Positions 1 to 12,836 of a stretch of 64,000 bases of DNA are shown one piece after another; position 1 is the first letter of the stretch, and each line of letters opens with the position of its first letter. Origin of the DNA: Dermatemys mawii (lineage: Eukaryota; Chordata; Testudines; Dermatemydidae); the NCBI GenBank assembly GCA_007922305.1, contig ML677348.1, positions 22,484,124 to 22,548,123 on the forward strand, in the 5' to 3' direction. Made by a program: the position numbers and the translations under genes. The notes beneath the pieces were generated by a model. It was not told where the DNA came from. It ran no database searches and saw nothing but the letters and a program-made list of their open reading frames with translations.

Positions 1-3000
1 TACTCTTCCATAATTCCTACCATTGACCAACAAGCTGGCTTTCCATGAGCCCTCAATAAGCTGCATGACTCCTGCAACCAGATCTCAGGGAGGAATAAGA
101 TCAGCTGAGAAACAATCTACAATGGTCAACATGCACCTGTGTTTAATCTGTCTTCGGTGGCACCACTGCTGTTGCACTTAGTTATCACCATCAACATGAA
201 CAATGAGTTACCCTGAAGCTAATGATAATGCTGAAGAACTGATGCCAACTTCCTCATATAAATGCTTAATTGTTGCTAGTGATTCCCATGGTAGCATTAG
301 CCAGTTTAACATTACATAGCATGAGAAAATTAAATGATCAGTGTCAGGCTAGGAATGTTCATTGTTCTTTCTTTATTTTTGTAAACGCTAGTGTGATGTG
401 AGAATAATTACTATGCTGGGGGTTATTGCCTTTGCCATTGCCCTGTGTGTGTGTGATTTAAATTGTCTGTAATATTGTTGTCTTGGAAGGGAAGGAACAG
501 GAAGTAGGAGGAATGGGAGATTGATCTGAGATTAAAGTGGGTGTTTACTCTGTCCATTTGCAGGGTCCCTTTGTAAGAGCAGAGTCCCAAGGCAAATATC
601 GTCTAGGCTGAATTTGCTTTAAAGGGACCCTGTCCATTTAAAAATCATGCTTTTTGCTGGATCTTTTACCTCATGTTGCAACAGTTAACACCTAAGTCTA
701 TTATAGTGTTTTGTATTGCCTTTGCAACAGATTCAATTAGTATAGCTGAAAGACAAGAGAAACATATTTCTGTATTTTTTCCAAATTTGTTTACTTAATG
801 CAATTGACAGCACTCTGCATATAGGCCGTAGATGAGACTGAAAAACTGCAAAGAGTATTGTGTAACTTTTTGTCTAAAATTTGTCAACCCTTTTCATTGA
901 AATTTCAAAAAATGTGGACCAGTTTTTCGCCAGTTTCAATGGTTTTCTCTATATGGTCAATTAGTAAGTAAGCTTCCTGTTGTCTGTGTGGCTCTTTCAG
1001 GCAGCAAGAAGGGCAAGAAAGACAAATACATTTGAACATGCAATTTTTTTTAAAAACCAGTACAATGCACACACTGCTTGCTTGAATGGTATATCATCAC
1101 AGGTCTTGATCCTACAAGGAGTCCTGTATGGGAACCAGTATCTGTGCATGCAAAGTTCATTACAAAATTGAGACTGATTTCAGGTATGATTTGATGAAAG
1201 GGAGAACAAAACACAAGGCAGGAAGGCATACATGACTATTACCAGTAGAAATGCTGAATTGTATGGAAATCCTTCTGCTCTTTATCCTTCGTGGGAGATG
1301 GCAGCCCATAGACCTTTGACAGGGAGTAGGTACATGCTGGGTGCAGGAGTTTCTCACTTTCAGCCAAGGCACAGGCAAGGCAACCCTGAGTGAACGAATA
1401 CCTGCAGCTTTAAGAAACTAGTGGAAGTGTGGCTGATAAAGAGATCTTTCTGACTGTGACAACTCCGCGTCACTGTCAGTATTAGACATCCCGAGAGAAA
1501 GAGGGAGACAAACGTGGTTGTTCACAGCCTTTGTTTGGCAGCTTTCAGAGATTTGAAGGAGCTGAACAAAACGACGCAGTGCTACATGCCAACTGTTGGG
1601 CTTTATCAAATAATAAAGCAATCCCACTGGGTATTAAGAGGCATGGAATTATTCTAATGAGTCTGGCAAAATCTCATTAGGATGAACAGCAGGCAATTAC
1701 AAAGTGTATGATCGGTATGCAGATGACTTTCTTTCCTCTCTCTGACTACATGCAATTTCTTGGACTCGCAGAATAGGAGCTGTCAGAGAAATGATTACTC
1801 ACTGGAGCAAAGTACTGTACACAAACAGGTCAATGTTTCAGATGCACCAGCGGTAGAGATGGGTAAGGTCTGGAAATATATTCTGTTCTCCGTGAAAGAA
1901 CCCCTCTGCATCACTAGATTCTTGGCTTACCCTACGAAGAGGTGGGGAACAGACATCTTTCTGTTAGGCCTCCAGAGGTACCACTTCCAGGAATACCTTC
2001 AGAGCATGACCAGGTCAGTGTGCATGCTGTTACAACCCAGAGTAGCTTCTCTGGGAGCTGTGAGAACATATTTTGGGGGCTCCACTGAATGACACTAAAA
2101 AGGATAGCTCCCATTGGTGGAGAGGAAAATTAGGTGGCCAAAGTTGCTTGTATGCCTCTGAGTCTGAACTCTCCACTCTGGGTTCAAAAATGTTCTTCTA
2201 ATTAAACACAAAATGTCAGTACGCACACTGAAGATTTGCTGTGCATGGTAAACGACTCTGCTGTCCCATTTTGCTGTCTTATGTCAGGCAGTGTAATCCC
2301 TGATATCTTCAGGTTTTCCAGGTCTGAGAAACTCTGTGTAGGCCTCTAAAGTGACTGTAGCAAATCAGGCTTTCATTGTATCCAGATATAATTAATAGTT
2401 TTAAAATCGTATTTTATTTATTACCCAAGGTCTGGCCTTGCTCCTTATATAAGTCAGTAGCAAAACGTTTTGCACAGTGGACCGGAAATTCCACAAGGGA
2501 GTCATTTTTCTGTTGGAGTGTGGCAGGGAAGTGAGATGGGGAGGAGAGAAGAGAATTGAAACACTTTCAGATTAGATACATCGACACAGACAAATATTCC
2601 AATCAGTCTTCTCTCCAGTGTGTGGAAACCAAACACATTCACTGCACCATCCACATGTGGCTGTGGTTTGCTCCCAAGTAAGTACCAGGAAGTTTGGTCC
2701 TGTCCCTCCCCTTCTTCCCCCATGTAGAATGTGGGACTTTGGAAGGCAAAGCACCATCAGTGTAGAAGTCATGTGCTTCCTCTGTGTCTTTTGGTTTCTG
2801 CAGGAGTCCTTTTGCCAGGGACTCTCCATCCTGGAGGGGAAATTCAGTAAATTAATGATGATAATTAGGCATTTACTTCCACTCTAAAGGGCCATGGAGT
2901 TGGGAAGAAAATGATGCCTTAAGGAGCAACCATTCCTTGGCCCAGACCCCTCCTAGCTCACCCTCTCCAACAGTATGAAGCCCAATCTGGAAGTGGGGGC

Positions 3001-6000
3001 AGTGATGCCATGGAGGAGGCAGTGTCCTTCAATTGCCCCTCTCCCTGAAAGACTCAATCTATTTATCTTGAGGGGTCAATGTGATCCACAGCTATTAAGA
3101 TGGATGTCCTTCATTGCTACAACTAAACAGTTATGGAGCTCTTGCCAAAGTACATTCCAGGGACAGGACTGGAAAGATGATCAGGTCAATACTCCACCAA
3201 GTGGGCCATGCTGTCTCCCCAAAAGGTTAGCGAACGGATATTTTAGGGTTAGTACATAGGGAGTTTTTAAAGCTGTTTATATAGTTTAGTAATCATTTTA
3301 TATTGAATCATTGTATTAAATCTGACCTCTATAATCTAAGCACTGCCAAAATGACTGTGGGCCAAACGTTACATTAAATATTAAAATGCAGAATGGGCTC
3401 CGTTTGCCCTGCTGAGGAGTTCACTCTCAAGATTGGATTACACATGTTGATGTAGGGTGTTCCAAACCAAACCGACAGCTGTACAACGATGCCACAGGCT
3501 TCTGTTTCTGTTTAGCCTGTTTTGCTGACCAATGAAAAGAGATGGAATTTGCAAGTCTGAAAAGACAGGGCTTGGACAAATATGTTTTTTCCTTATACAG
3601 TCTGCTATGTGCACTACTGGCAGGTCATAAAATGTATAACTTTACTTAATGAAGGTCTTCTCTTCATGATGAAGTTCTTCTGTACCATGGTCAGCTTTTA
3701 CCAAACCAAGCTGGAGAGAGTACTGCCGTTATTCTCTATTTAGAACAGAGATGGCAGGGAACCTGAGGGGTTACCCTGAAAACACAGAGCAAGCAAGCTT
3801 TAGTCTCGTTGTATTTTTGTACAGACCTAATATCCAATGCTGGATCTGCAGGACTAATCCTTACTTTCTCATAGTAGTTCCATTAAAGACGATGGAAGTA
3901 GTGTATGCTCGACCCTAAAAAATCAAGCCACTTCTTTTTGGGGTGCCTAAATATGAATGGTCATCTAACTTTAAGCACAAAAGTTCGATCTAAGCAAGTT
4001 AGCTAAGCTCACAAGAAGTCTGCGCAGAGCCAGGATCCTAATGCCCACCTCCTGACTCCTTAGCCTTCTTCCTTTTGGTAACTGACTAATCAAATCATTC
4101 TGCCTTCACCTAGTCTATGTTGGTAGCAATCCCTGTGACTTCCCAATTCATCTACAATGTAGATTGTGCACCAAGGTACTGCAGCCTGTACAAAAGCGGG
4201 TTGTTCAGGAGGTGATGTCTGCTTGAAGGTAGACACTGGTGCTGGGAAAACGCAAAGGAGGGCAGCACTACAGAGAGTGAGTTGTAGAGGTCAGGATGGA
4301 CTTACGCAGCATGAAAAAATGTGGTCTTTATTGTTGAACTATGACACTGACCGAGAATTACTTCCGGTTCTGACTAACTGTTCAGTTTCCTCCATTGTTC
4401 ATAGGACACTGAATACATCTGACTGCCAATCTTCCTCATCTCTCTTTCTCCTTTTTGTAAGCAGTACCAAATAGATCCTTTTAGTTTCCTTTCTTCTTTT
4501 TCTTTGAATAGCAAATGTGGCCATTCGAGTGGGTAACCCTTTCCTAACATGATTGGTTTTATAGATACAGGGTCAAATTGTGCTCACAGGACCTGATTGT
4601 TCCCCTGGGATGAAAAACAAGGCCTCCTCCTCCATTGGATCAGCTTTCCTCTTCTCCTGGGCACTAGAGAAAGCTCTCAGCAGGTCCAGGGATCTATGTG
4701 GAGAAGTGGACTGGGGGATGGGTGAACTGGCACCCGAAGATGAGCACCTCCTTACTGTTCAGCACCTTGTTACAGATTCTTGAGAGTTCTAGGGGCTGCT
4801 GTGCCCAGAGGTGTCCCAGGGGAAAGCCATAGGAGCCCAAGAGTCCATGCATGATACTAAGTCCCCGTGATACCGAGTCCTGGGCTTCCACGTACAGCCA
4901 CAAGATTTATAGGCCAGACCTTTGTGTTCTTCCATGGGCAGAGCATTGCCCCTCAGTGAGGTAATGCAAAGGACCCAGGCAGAGTTATCTTCACCCTTCC
5001 TGGTACAGTACTAGGGAACAATCTGACCCACAGGTACAACTGTTTTTGACTTCAGTGTAACTGAGAGAAGAATTCAGTTAATCACATAGGTAACTAAACT
5101 TTTTTTTTTTAACCTGTGCAACTACATTTTAACCTTTGGAACTATGAACTGCAATTACATAGTTAGCCTGCTGATTTCTATCTTTTATAGAGGAGATATA
5201 ATACTTCCACAGAACTTTGGGTGATAGCTAAACCTATATTATATTACCATACAGCTGTAATCAACAACACAAGGAACAATAATTCCTTTATAAGTATATA
5301 CTGTCATAAAGAACTTAAGTAGCTCCACGTGCTATATATCACAGTTTATACACGCATTAGAAAAGCCTTTATTCTACTAACTGCACAACAAAGTATCTCC
5401 CTTTGAAAATGTTCTTATCTTCTTGGTATCCTAAGCATGAGATGGTGTTACTCGGAGAAAGCACTTTGATTTAATGATAGCATACTATCAGATTACCCCC
5501 CGCCCTCCACTACCAGTCCTGTGTTTAGCTTTTGTCAAATTGTTAACATTTCTAAAACGCTGAACGCCAGCCAGAGACACTTTTTAACACGTTATGATAA
5601 TGCATAGGTCTGACAAGCAGACAAATGAAACTTGGTACCAAATGGACTGTATAAACTGCAATTAATATGGTTTGGATGTAGATCTGTAGGCAATGGTCCC
5701 TCTCTTAATCAAACAATTACAGAGAAACTGATGTGTTGCAGGGTTTATGAAAGAATTATTGCTGAGCAACTATTGCAGTGGTTCAGTAAATAGTGGTTGA
5801 AATGTTGCAATAAATTCCCTTTGACCATAGGTGCTTTTCATGAGTGTTCATGTGACCTAGTAAAAGACTTTTCATGAGCATTTACACCAGAAACCTGGTC
5901 ATAAGAGTTGCATTCATTCTGTCTAGGAACAAAAACAATATCATGTGACTTACATGACTAATCACAACTAAGCAAACACCACTTGGTTTAGAGATTTCCA

Positions 6001-9000
6001 ATGGCAGGACAGAGGAAATGATGAATTGCAAATAAACTTGAAGAGACTGCAGTCAGATTGTGGCTATTGCATGAAAATAAAAGTAATTAATGGAACAAAC
6101 CATTACAAATTATTTACTTGGCTCTAAAAACTAATGATTTGTGTCATACTCATCACATGTGCTGACCACAAATGCTAGTCTGAAATGTCTCACATTTACA
6201 CTTTGGAATCCATGCATGATTTGAGTCAAAGGATTCAAAGTAAACCAATCAAGCTTGCTTTGGGACTTGGGGTCAGAAAAGATCTCCAAGGCTGGCCTGC
6301 CAAACTATCCCTTCCCTCCACTTCCAAGATCCAATGTCATCAGGAAGGTCTCGGGATTTGTTCAGGAAGGGAAGAAGTTGAGCAAATAGGGAAAGACTGG
6401 CTGTGGGGAGGGGGATTGTCCAGCTGATCAGTACAAATATCCTCAGCCCATGTTCACTGAACATTGTGAGTAAAGGGCTAAAGTTCAACTTCAACCCCAG
6501 AACTAAGTTTTAGTGAGGCTGGAGCTCTGAATAATTTGCACAGCTCTTCACATGTTACAAAGATCTTCAGGGATTCATCCTGTGTTCTGAATTCTAGAGG
6601 GGAAATTAATGGGTTAGCCTCATAGGTAATTATGAATAGAAGCTGGTAGCAGGCATTCCAAGCTAGCTAGAGGCTGCCTCTGTCCCTATGCAATACTACT
6701 GCAGCAGGTAGAGAATTCAGATGGAGCTCTGCTGACTTTAAATGGGAGGGGCTTTCTCTGGGAAGGGTCTTTGACTCTGCAATTTTCTCAAGCCTCCATC
6801 CACAAGAGTCTAGGAGCCTGATCCAGCACCCACCGATGTAGCTGGGAGTCTCCAAAGACAGCAATGCATGCTGGATTGGACTCCAGATTTATTAAGCTTT
6901 TGGACATGCTGCAAAGCCCAGCCTTTCTCTCTTTTTTTAATCAGCAGAGTGGGCTAAAGGCTGGTTGTTTGAGGGTGGATGGTAATCGACTAGAATTGTT
7001 ATTATCATGGGGTAACTATTGTAGCCGGTATCGTCTTGGCTGGGAAGTTCAGTTGTTTTGCTTTTAGTTTTTATTTTGTTAAAACAGTTGTATTTTAATT
7101 GTGTACTTCAGATAGATCTCTGGAGAGAGGCTTGATAAACTGAAGTAAACAAATGTTCCTCCCTCTGCCATACCATCCGCACACCTGTCTATCCCTAATG
7201 CATGCCCCAAGTATTCACACCATGATCGGATGCTCTTCCTTTGTGCCGCCCACCCACAAATATCACAGAATGCAGCTACTTCAGCTGGTGATCTTTGCAC
7301 TGTACTCAGCAACATCAGGAAGTAATCACAGCTAATTGTTATGGCTGTAATTCCAAACCTGCCAGCTGGCAGAGAATCAGCGTTCATAGTCACATTTGCT
7401 AAATGTCTCCTTAATATGTTTCATCAGACACTTATGGCAGAGCTCCTCGAAACCTTGCCTCTTGACTACTTCCATTTCTCCAGCTCTTACTTGGCTGCTG
7501 CCAAGCTATCCTCCTCCAGGGCAATTATTTGCACAGTGTAGTTTCTTGGCAGCCCACCTGGCAAATGTTGCTTTCACACAGGCTAGACTAGTCTACGTTG
7601 GGTTCGGATGATGGGGTAAAGAGTTTAGGAGTATCTAGAGTGAATGAATAAAAATGTTTAGAATAGAAATATAGATGCCATCTGCTTCCATTCAAACTAA
7701 TGGCAAAACTCCTAATGACTTCTATGGGAACAGGACCAGTTCTACAGCCAACCTATGAAAATATTTTCTGAGTACTAATGATAATTCAAAATGGCAATCT
7801 CTAAGAAAGCCAAAATCTGAGGGGATTGGTAATGGAGTATGGATCCTCTCTTTCCAAAGGCAGCAGCTCAAATCTAGCTCAGGTCATTGGGGAACGAAAG
7901 TTGTCACTAGCTAAGAACTGTGCGAACACCAGGGTGATGGTGGATGCGAGTGAGGTAAGATGAGCTAGGTTTGGTGGCATATATGATATGAACTTGGTAG
8001 CCTGAGTCTAGTTCCCAGTGGCTAATTGTTCTCATCATAAAATCTACCAGCACTGCTAGAACTAAATGATACTCATGGTGTAATTTGCAGCAGAGCCACT
8101 AAGGACTGAAGGCACATGGAGACACAACTACCTTCTCGCTCCAAAAGGCAGACTCTCCAGAGTGTAAAGAAGCAAGGGGAAGCCTGCTCTGCTGTATCCA
8201 GGCTGGCAGTTGTTTTGTGGGTAAGCAGATGACTTCATTCTCTAAGGCTCTAAATCTAGCTCCTTTCAAAATCACTACCAACTCTGAAAGAAAAAACCCA
8301 AACCACTATCACTGGGACTGAGAGTGCCGAAAGATCAGCAATGCATGCCACGGCAGTCGAGGAAAAGCAAAAAGTTGACCCACATATTCTGATCATTCAG
8401 CTCTGATGAAGACCAATACAGTGTAGCCAAAACACACACAGCTGCAAGAGAGGTGAACGAAACCTAGACTAGTCCCCAAAATACCAGTCATCCTTGTCTT
8501 GCTATACAGTAAGCACTGATGCTTGGATCTGAACTATCCTGCAAAGAAATTAAAATACTATGCATTTTATTAATGGCCCTTCAAAAAAGTTGAGATAAAA
8601 CCATATATTAAATCCCATCTTTTAAAAACCACTGTATAGTGACAGCCTTTGTAGTGTTAGATGGCTATCAGCAGGGTATAGGATCTGCACTCCAGAGTCC
8701 AAACTGAGACAGGAGTCCAAGAATCTAAACTGGTACAACTTAAACCATCTATTTGAAGTTTTTATGATAGAGCCACTCTGCTACCTCTTCTATCTGCCTC
8801 AATGTGCCGAAAACGTGGATTGTCTCTACACATCCATAGACATGTTTAGAATAATGCTCTCTCACCCATGGTTAACATACATGCACCCATCCATACATCA
8901 CCTCTGTATTTGGCTCCCTGATTGTCAGGGAGTCTGTGTGAGACTAAGGGAGGCTAAACAACTGTAACCCACAAGTGAGGGGCAACAGAGAACAGCAGCA

Positions 9001-9250
9001 TTTTTTTTTACAAGAAAAGTAACTTAAAGGAGGGTGTAAGAAAGTATAAATCTACCCACAATACAGAGATAACCAGGTGAGGTTGTATGGCCTGTGATAC
9101 ACAGGACGTCAGAGTGGATGATATATTGGTGACTTCTGCTCTTAAAAATGTATGAAAATGTGTACCTTATGCCACCTTAGATTTTTTGGCATGGAAGTTA
9201 CACAGTTTAGGTCTCCCTTATGCATTACTAGATTGGTGTACGAAGGAAGC
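1..9250. other. Unique non-coding DNA, no gene recognised
   Basis: I find no exon, RNA gene or clear transposon in this stretch. Open frames are short (the longest about 110 codons), overlap on both strands and show no protein motif. Short T- and A-runs occur (for example near 5101). Two patches look more constrained than their surroundings because they are rich in homeodomain-type TAAT cores and lack repeat signatures: about 1440-1720 and 7290-7430. That is an impression from reading, not a conservation measurement. Confidence 0.6.
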
Positions 9251-9254
9251 CTGA

Positions 9255-9400
9255 TCAAATTTAAGGGAGTCTACTATTATTTCTATCATGGTAGCACCTA
9301 AAGACCCCAACCAGAGATCAGCTCCCAATTGTAATAGGTAGTGTACAAACAAATACTAAGAAGACAGATCCCTACTTGGAGGACTCACGGTGTAGTTACA
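9255..9400 (-). repeat. MIR/CORE-SINE-like 3' tail fragment
   Basis: The stretch reads as a decayed copy of the widespread amniote tail in which a 'tatggtagcacctar' segment is followed by 'agccccaac..gatcag..ccaattgt' and 'tgtacaaac'. The same pattern recurs in this window near 16.4, 23.5, 48.5 and 55.7 kb. It is here in the orientation opposite to the copy at 16.4 kb. Only the tail is recognisable, and the exact family (MIR, L2 or CORE-SINE) is uncertain. Confidence 0.5.
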
Positions 9401-9987
9401 CAATCTTTCACCACCTGTGAATTTGGTATCAGGTGCAAGTATTAAACTGTGCTGATAGGATGAAACGAAAACCCTGATTCTAACACAACACAGGGGTTTT
9501 GGGTAAATATGAAATCATCATTTTTTAAATAGCTTTAAAAATACTTTTAACAGACAGTACAGTAAAAGAAAACCAAATCAAGAGATGAGCTCTTGATATA
9601 GGACTTTCAGATCCTAAGAGAACAAGGGTTTCAGAATGAAGAGGATAGACTCCCAGTGCTTATTCAGTGCCATGGGTAATTCAGCATCTGCACATGTTTG
9701 TGATGGGCAAAGCACAGTGCTTCTATGTTTGACTAACCAGGCAGAGCTTCTCTAATAGAACTGAAAGGGGCTAAATGACTTCAAGATAAATAAGACTTTA
9801 GAAAAAAAATAATGAAGGAATTAAACTGACCTTCTTTAGAAATGGGTGAGACAGGGTAAACAGGGAAAGATCTTGTTTTGCTTTCATCCTGGAAAAATAA
9901 AATTTCTTCCTTTTCAGCTCAGCACAGTTGACTGATTTGGAAACAAATCTGTTTTCTCTGGAAAGATTTATTTGCCCAACAGACTGC

Positions 9988-10016
9988 TTTTTTTTTCTTT
10001 TTTCTTTTTTTTTTGT
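9988..10016. repeat. T-rich low-complexity tract
   Basis: An almost pure T run broken by single C residues. A second T/G-rich tract made of TTTG-like units lies at about 10560-10602. Neither shows a flanking LINE or SINE body that would make it an obvious retroposon tail. Confidence 0.8.
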
Positions 10017-10842
10017 TGGCAAAAAGCAATAGGTTGGAAGAACAAGGATCGTCTTGTTAGCAAGTTTACAGGGCGCAGTAATTAACTGGTACATTTGAAG
10101 GCACAGCATGCAGGATACTTACAGTAACCTACTGTATTATGGTGTCATGTGGAAGTGCTTTGAATGGCATGATAACTTCAGAGAATACAATTTAATTCAA
10201 TTCTTAGCCAGTGTTAGGTAGCAGGAATATTTAATTATGAAGTAAGCAATAATCTTAGAAGAGGTAAGGACACTCAAGTGTCCCTTGGGAAAATAACTCT
10301 TAATGTGAAGTGGTTTTTTTAGGGAGTAAGCATATTTCTTGAAAACAAAGATGCATTTATTTGGTCTGGAGGTAGCAGCATGCACTTTTTCCACACCAGT
10401 CACCTAATGGTACATAGTAGGTGCCCAGTAAATACTGGTCCCAGTAAATACAGGGGGATTGAGTCATGAAGTCATCTCCTTTTGGTGCATGGTATATAAT
10501 GGTGTTCTGCATGACCAAAGATTTCTAAGGCAATTGGCCTTCCAGTCAGCTTCTGTGGTGCTCTTTTGTTGGTTTGTTTGTGTTTTTGGTTTTGTTTTTT
10601 GCTACTGAAGGCAATTATTGACTTAGGGCAGATTTGCTAACCTGTATACCTAACATTAGGTTTCTAAAACCATATTGTAATTATTTAAATGCAGTGAATA
10701 TGATTTTCAGAAGTGCTGAGCAGCTACAGCTCCCAATGACAATGATATTTGTAAGTGCTTGCTGCTTCTGAAAAGCAGACTACTTAAAATGGATAAAAAT
10801 GGAGTTAGAATCCAAATTGTATGCAGCAACCTACATGGAACT

Positions 10843-11912
10843 TGGAGGGAGAAACACAGGTTGCAGGAGGGAAGAGTCTGGAGGAAGCAACAGAAAGTTT
10901 GTGGGCATGAATTGTAGCATATTCACCCAAGTGTTCTGAAAGAACTCAAATATAAAATTGCAGGACTACCAAGTGTGGCATGTAACCGATTGCTTAAATC
11001 ACCTTCTGTACCAGGTAACCGGAGGATGGCTAATGTGACATCACTTTTTTTAAAAGGCTCTGGAGACGATCCCAGCAATTACACACCAGTAAGCCCTACT
11101 TCAATGCTACACAAATTGGTTGAAACTATAGCAAAGAACAGAATTATTAGCCTGTAGCAGGGCCCAGCCCTGATGAGGAGCTGACTTGTTTAGCTTACCC
11201 AAAAGAAGGCTGAAGGGAGACATGGTTGCTCTCTATAAATATACCAGAGGGATATATACCAGAGAGGGAGAGGACTTAGTTAAATTAAGTGCCAATGTGG
11301 ACTCAAGAACAAATGGCTATTAACTGGCCATCAACAAGTTTATGCTTCAAATTTGGTGAAGGTTTCTAACCATCAAAGGAGTGAAGTTCTGGAACAGCCT
11401 TCCAACTGGAGCAGTGGGGGCAAAAATCTTAACTGGTTTCCAGACTGAACTGGATGACTGCCTATAATGGCATGTAGCCATCAGCAACTGCCCATAGCAT
11501 AAATCCCCAATGGCTGGAGACAGGGCCCTAGATGGGGTGGGCGCTGAGTTGCTACAGAGAATTCTCTCTCAGGTCTCTACCTAATGGTTCTTGCTCACAT
11601 GCTCAGGGTCTAACTGATGGTCATATTTGGGGTCAGGAAGAATTTTTCCCCTGGGTCAGATTGGCGAGATCCTGGGGTTTTTTTCGCTTTTCTCTGCAGC
11701 ACGGGGCACAGGTCACTCGCAGTTTAAACTAGTGTAAATGGTGAATTTTCTGTAACATGAAGTCTTTAAACCATGATTTGAGAACTTCAGTAACTCAGCC
11801 TGAGGTTATGGTCTATTACAGGAGTGGGTGGTTGAGATTCTGTGGCTTGCAATGTACAGGAGTTCAGACTCGATGATCACAATGGTCCTGTCTGGCCTTA
11901 AAGTCTATGATC
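10843..11912 (+). mobile_element. CR1 LINE fragment, internally deleted
   Basis: This is a non-LTR retrotransposon remnant of the CR1 clade. Codons at about 10975-11157 read like the N-terminal part of the CR1 reverse transcriptase: an 'NRRMANVTSLFLKGSGDD' stretch followed by 'PSNYTPVS', the usual region before catalytic motif A. The sequence then jumps to the C-terminal region and 3' UTR (from about 11165), so the catalytic core is missing. The last 380 bases (about 11530-11912) carry the familiar turtle CR1 3' end, closing with 'ggccttaaagtctatgat'. The same 3' end lies in opposite orientation at 48590-49137. The reading frame is broken and cannot encode an active enzyme. A second CR1 follows immediately on the same strand. 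Confidence 0.85.
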
Positions 11913-11914
11913 TA

Positions 11915-12722
11915 AATTAACTGTCACCACTCAAGAAAGCGATCATGGAGTCATTGTGGATAGTTCTCTGAAAACAGCTTTATTCACTGCTGCTGTCCAC
12001 TGAGCAGATAACAGACTGTGAAAACCATTATGAAAGAGATAGATAATAGAGAAAATATTACACCACTGTATATATCCATGGTACACCTACAACTTGAATA
12101 CTTAGTATAGTTCTGGTTGCCCCACTTCAAAAAAGATATTCTAGAATTGGAAAAGGTACAAAGAAGGGCAACAAAAATGATTAAGGATGTAGAACAGCTT
12201 CCATATGAAGAAAGATGAAAAAGACTTGGACTTTTCAGCTGGGGGAAAAGATGCTAAAGGGGGATATGATAGAAGACTATAAAATCATGACTGGCATGGA
12301 GAAGGTGAATGTGTTATTTTTTTCTTCGCAAGAATCAGAGGTGTCCCAATGAAATTAATACACAGAGGGTTTAAAACAAACACAAGGAAGTATTTCTTCA
12401 CACAGCACAACTCTTTGCCAGAGGATGTTGTGAAGGCTAAAACAATAACAGGGTTCAAAAAGGAATTAGATAAAATCATGGAGCACAGGACTATCCATGG
12501 CTATTAGCCAAGATGGTGATAGATGAAACCCCATACCCCGGAAGTCTCTCATCCCTAATTGCCAGAAACTGGGAGTGGATGACAGGGGATGGATCACTCA
12601 ATGATTGTCTGTTCTCTTCATTCCCTCTGAATCACCTGGCGTGCTTAATTTCAGAAGACAGAATACTGGGCTAGATGGACCACTGGTCTGATCCAGTATG
12701 GCCATTATGTTCATCTCTATGT
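11915..12722 (+). mobile_element. CR1 LINE 3' portion, second subfamily
   Basis: The first codons (from about 11923) read VTTQESDHGVIVDSSLKT, the segment downstream of the RT palm in CR1 elements. 'LEKVQRRATKMIKDVEQLPYEER' codons follow across about 12145-12215, with frame breaks. The 3' UTR ends with 'ctgggctagatggaccactggtctgatccagtatggcc', the typical end of another turtle CR1 subfamily. It differs from the CR1 directly upstream, so these are two insertions side by side rather than one element. It has stops and frameshifts throughout and is inactive. The downstream boundary lies just before a short MIR-like scrap ('ctaggtgctgtagaaatgcagaac') and an A-rich tract. Confidence 0.85.
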
Positions 12723-12767
12723 TATATATTTGTTTCACTCCTCTTTGTGCTAGGTGCTGTAGAAATG

Positions 12768-12836
12768 CAGAACAAAAACCAAATAACAAAAACAAATAAC
12801 AAAACAAATAACAATAACAAAAAACCCAAAACCTAC
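12768..12836. repeat. A-rich degenerate (AACAAAT)n tract
   Basis: Tandem A-rich units of the type 'aacaaataac' lie between the end of the second CR1 with its MIR-like scrap and the first recognisable codons of the Penelope-like element. It may have grown from the 'cagaacaaaaac' end of the MIR-like scrap, which would explain its position. Confidence 0.7.

Noticed and set aside
4166..4474. 102-codon frame as a gene
   Set aside because: No domain and no splice or promoter context; length is within chance for a window this size.
8403..8445. 'ctgatgaagaccaatacagtgtagccaaaacac' as a fourth hammerhead-like core
   Set aside because: The core CTGATGA is present, but there is no paired hairpin, GAAA reads CAAAA, and there is no PLE tail around it.
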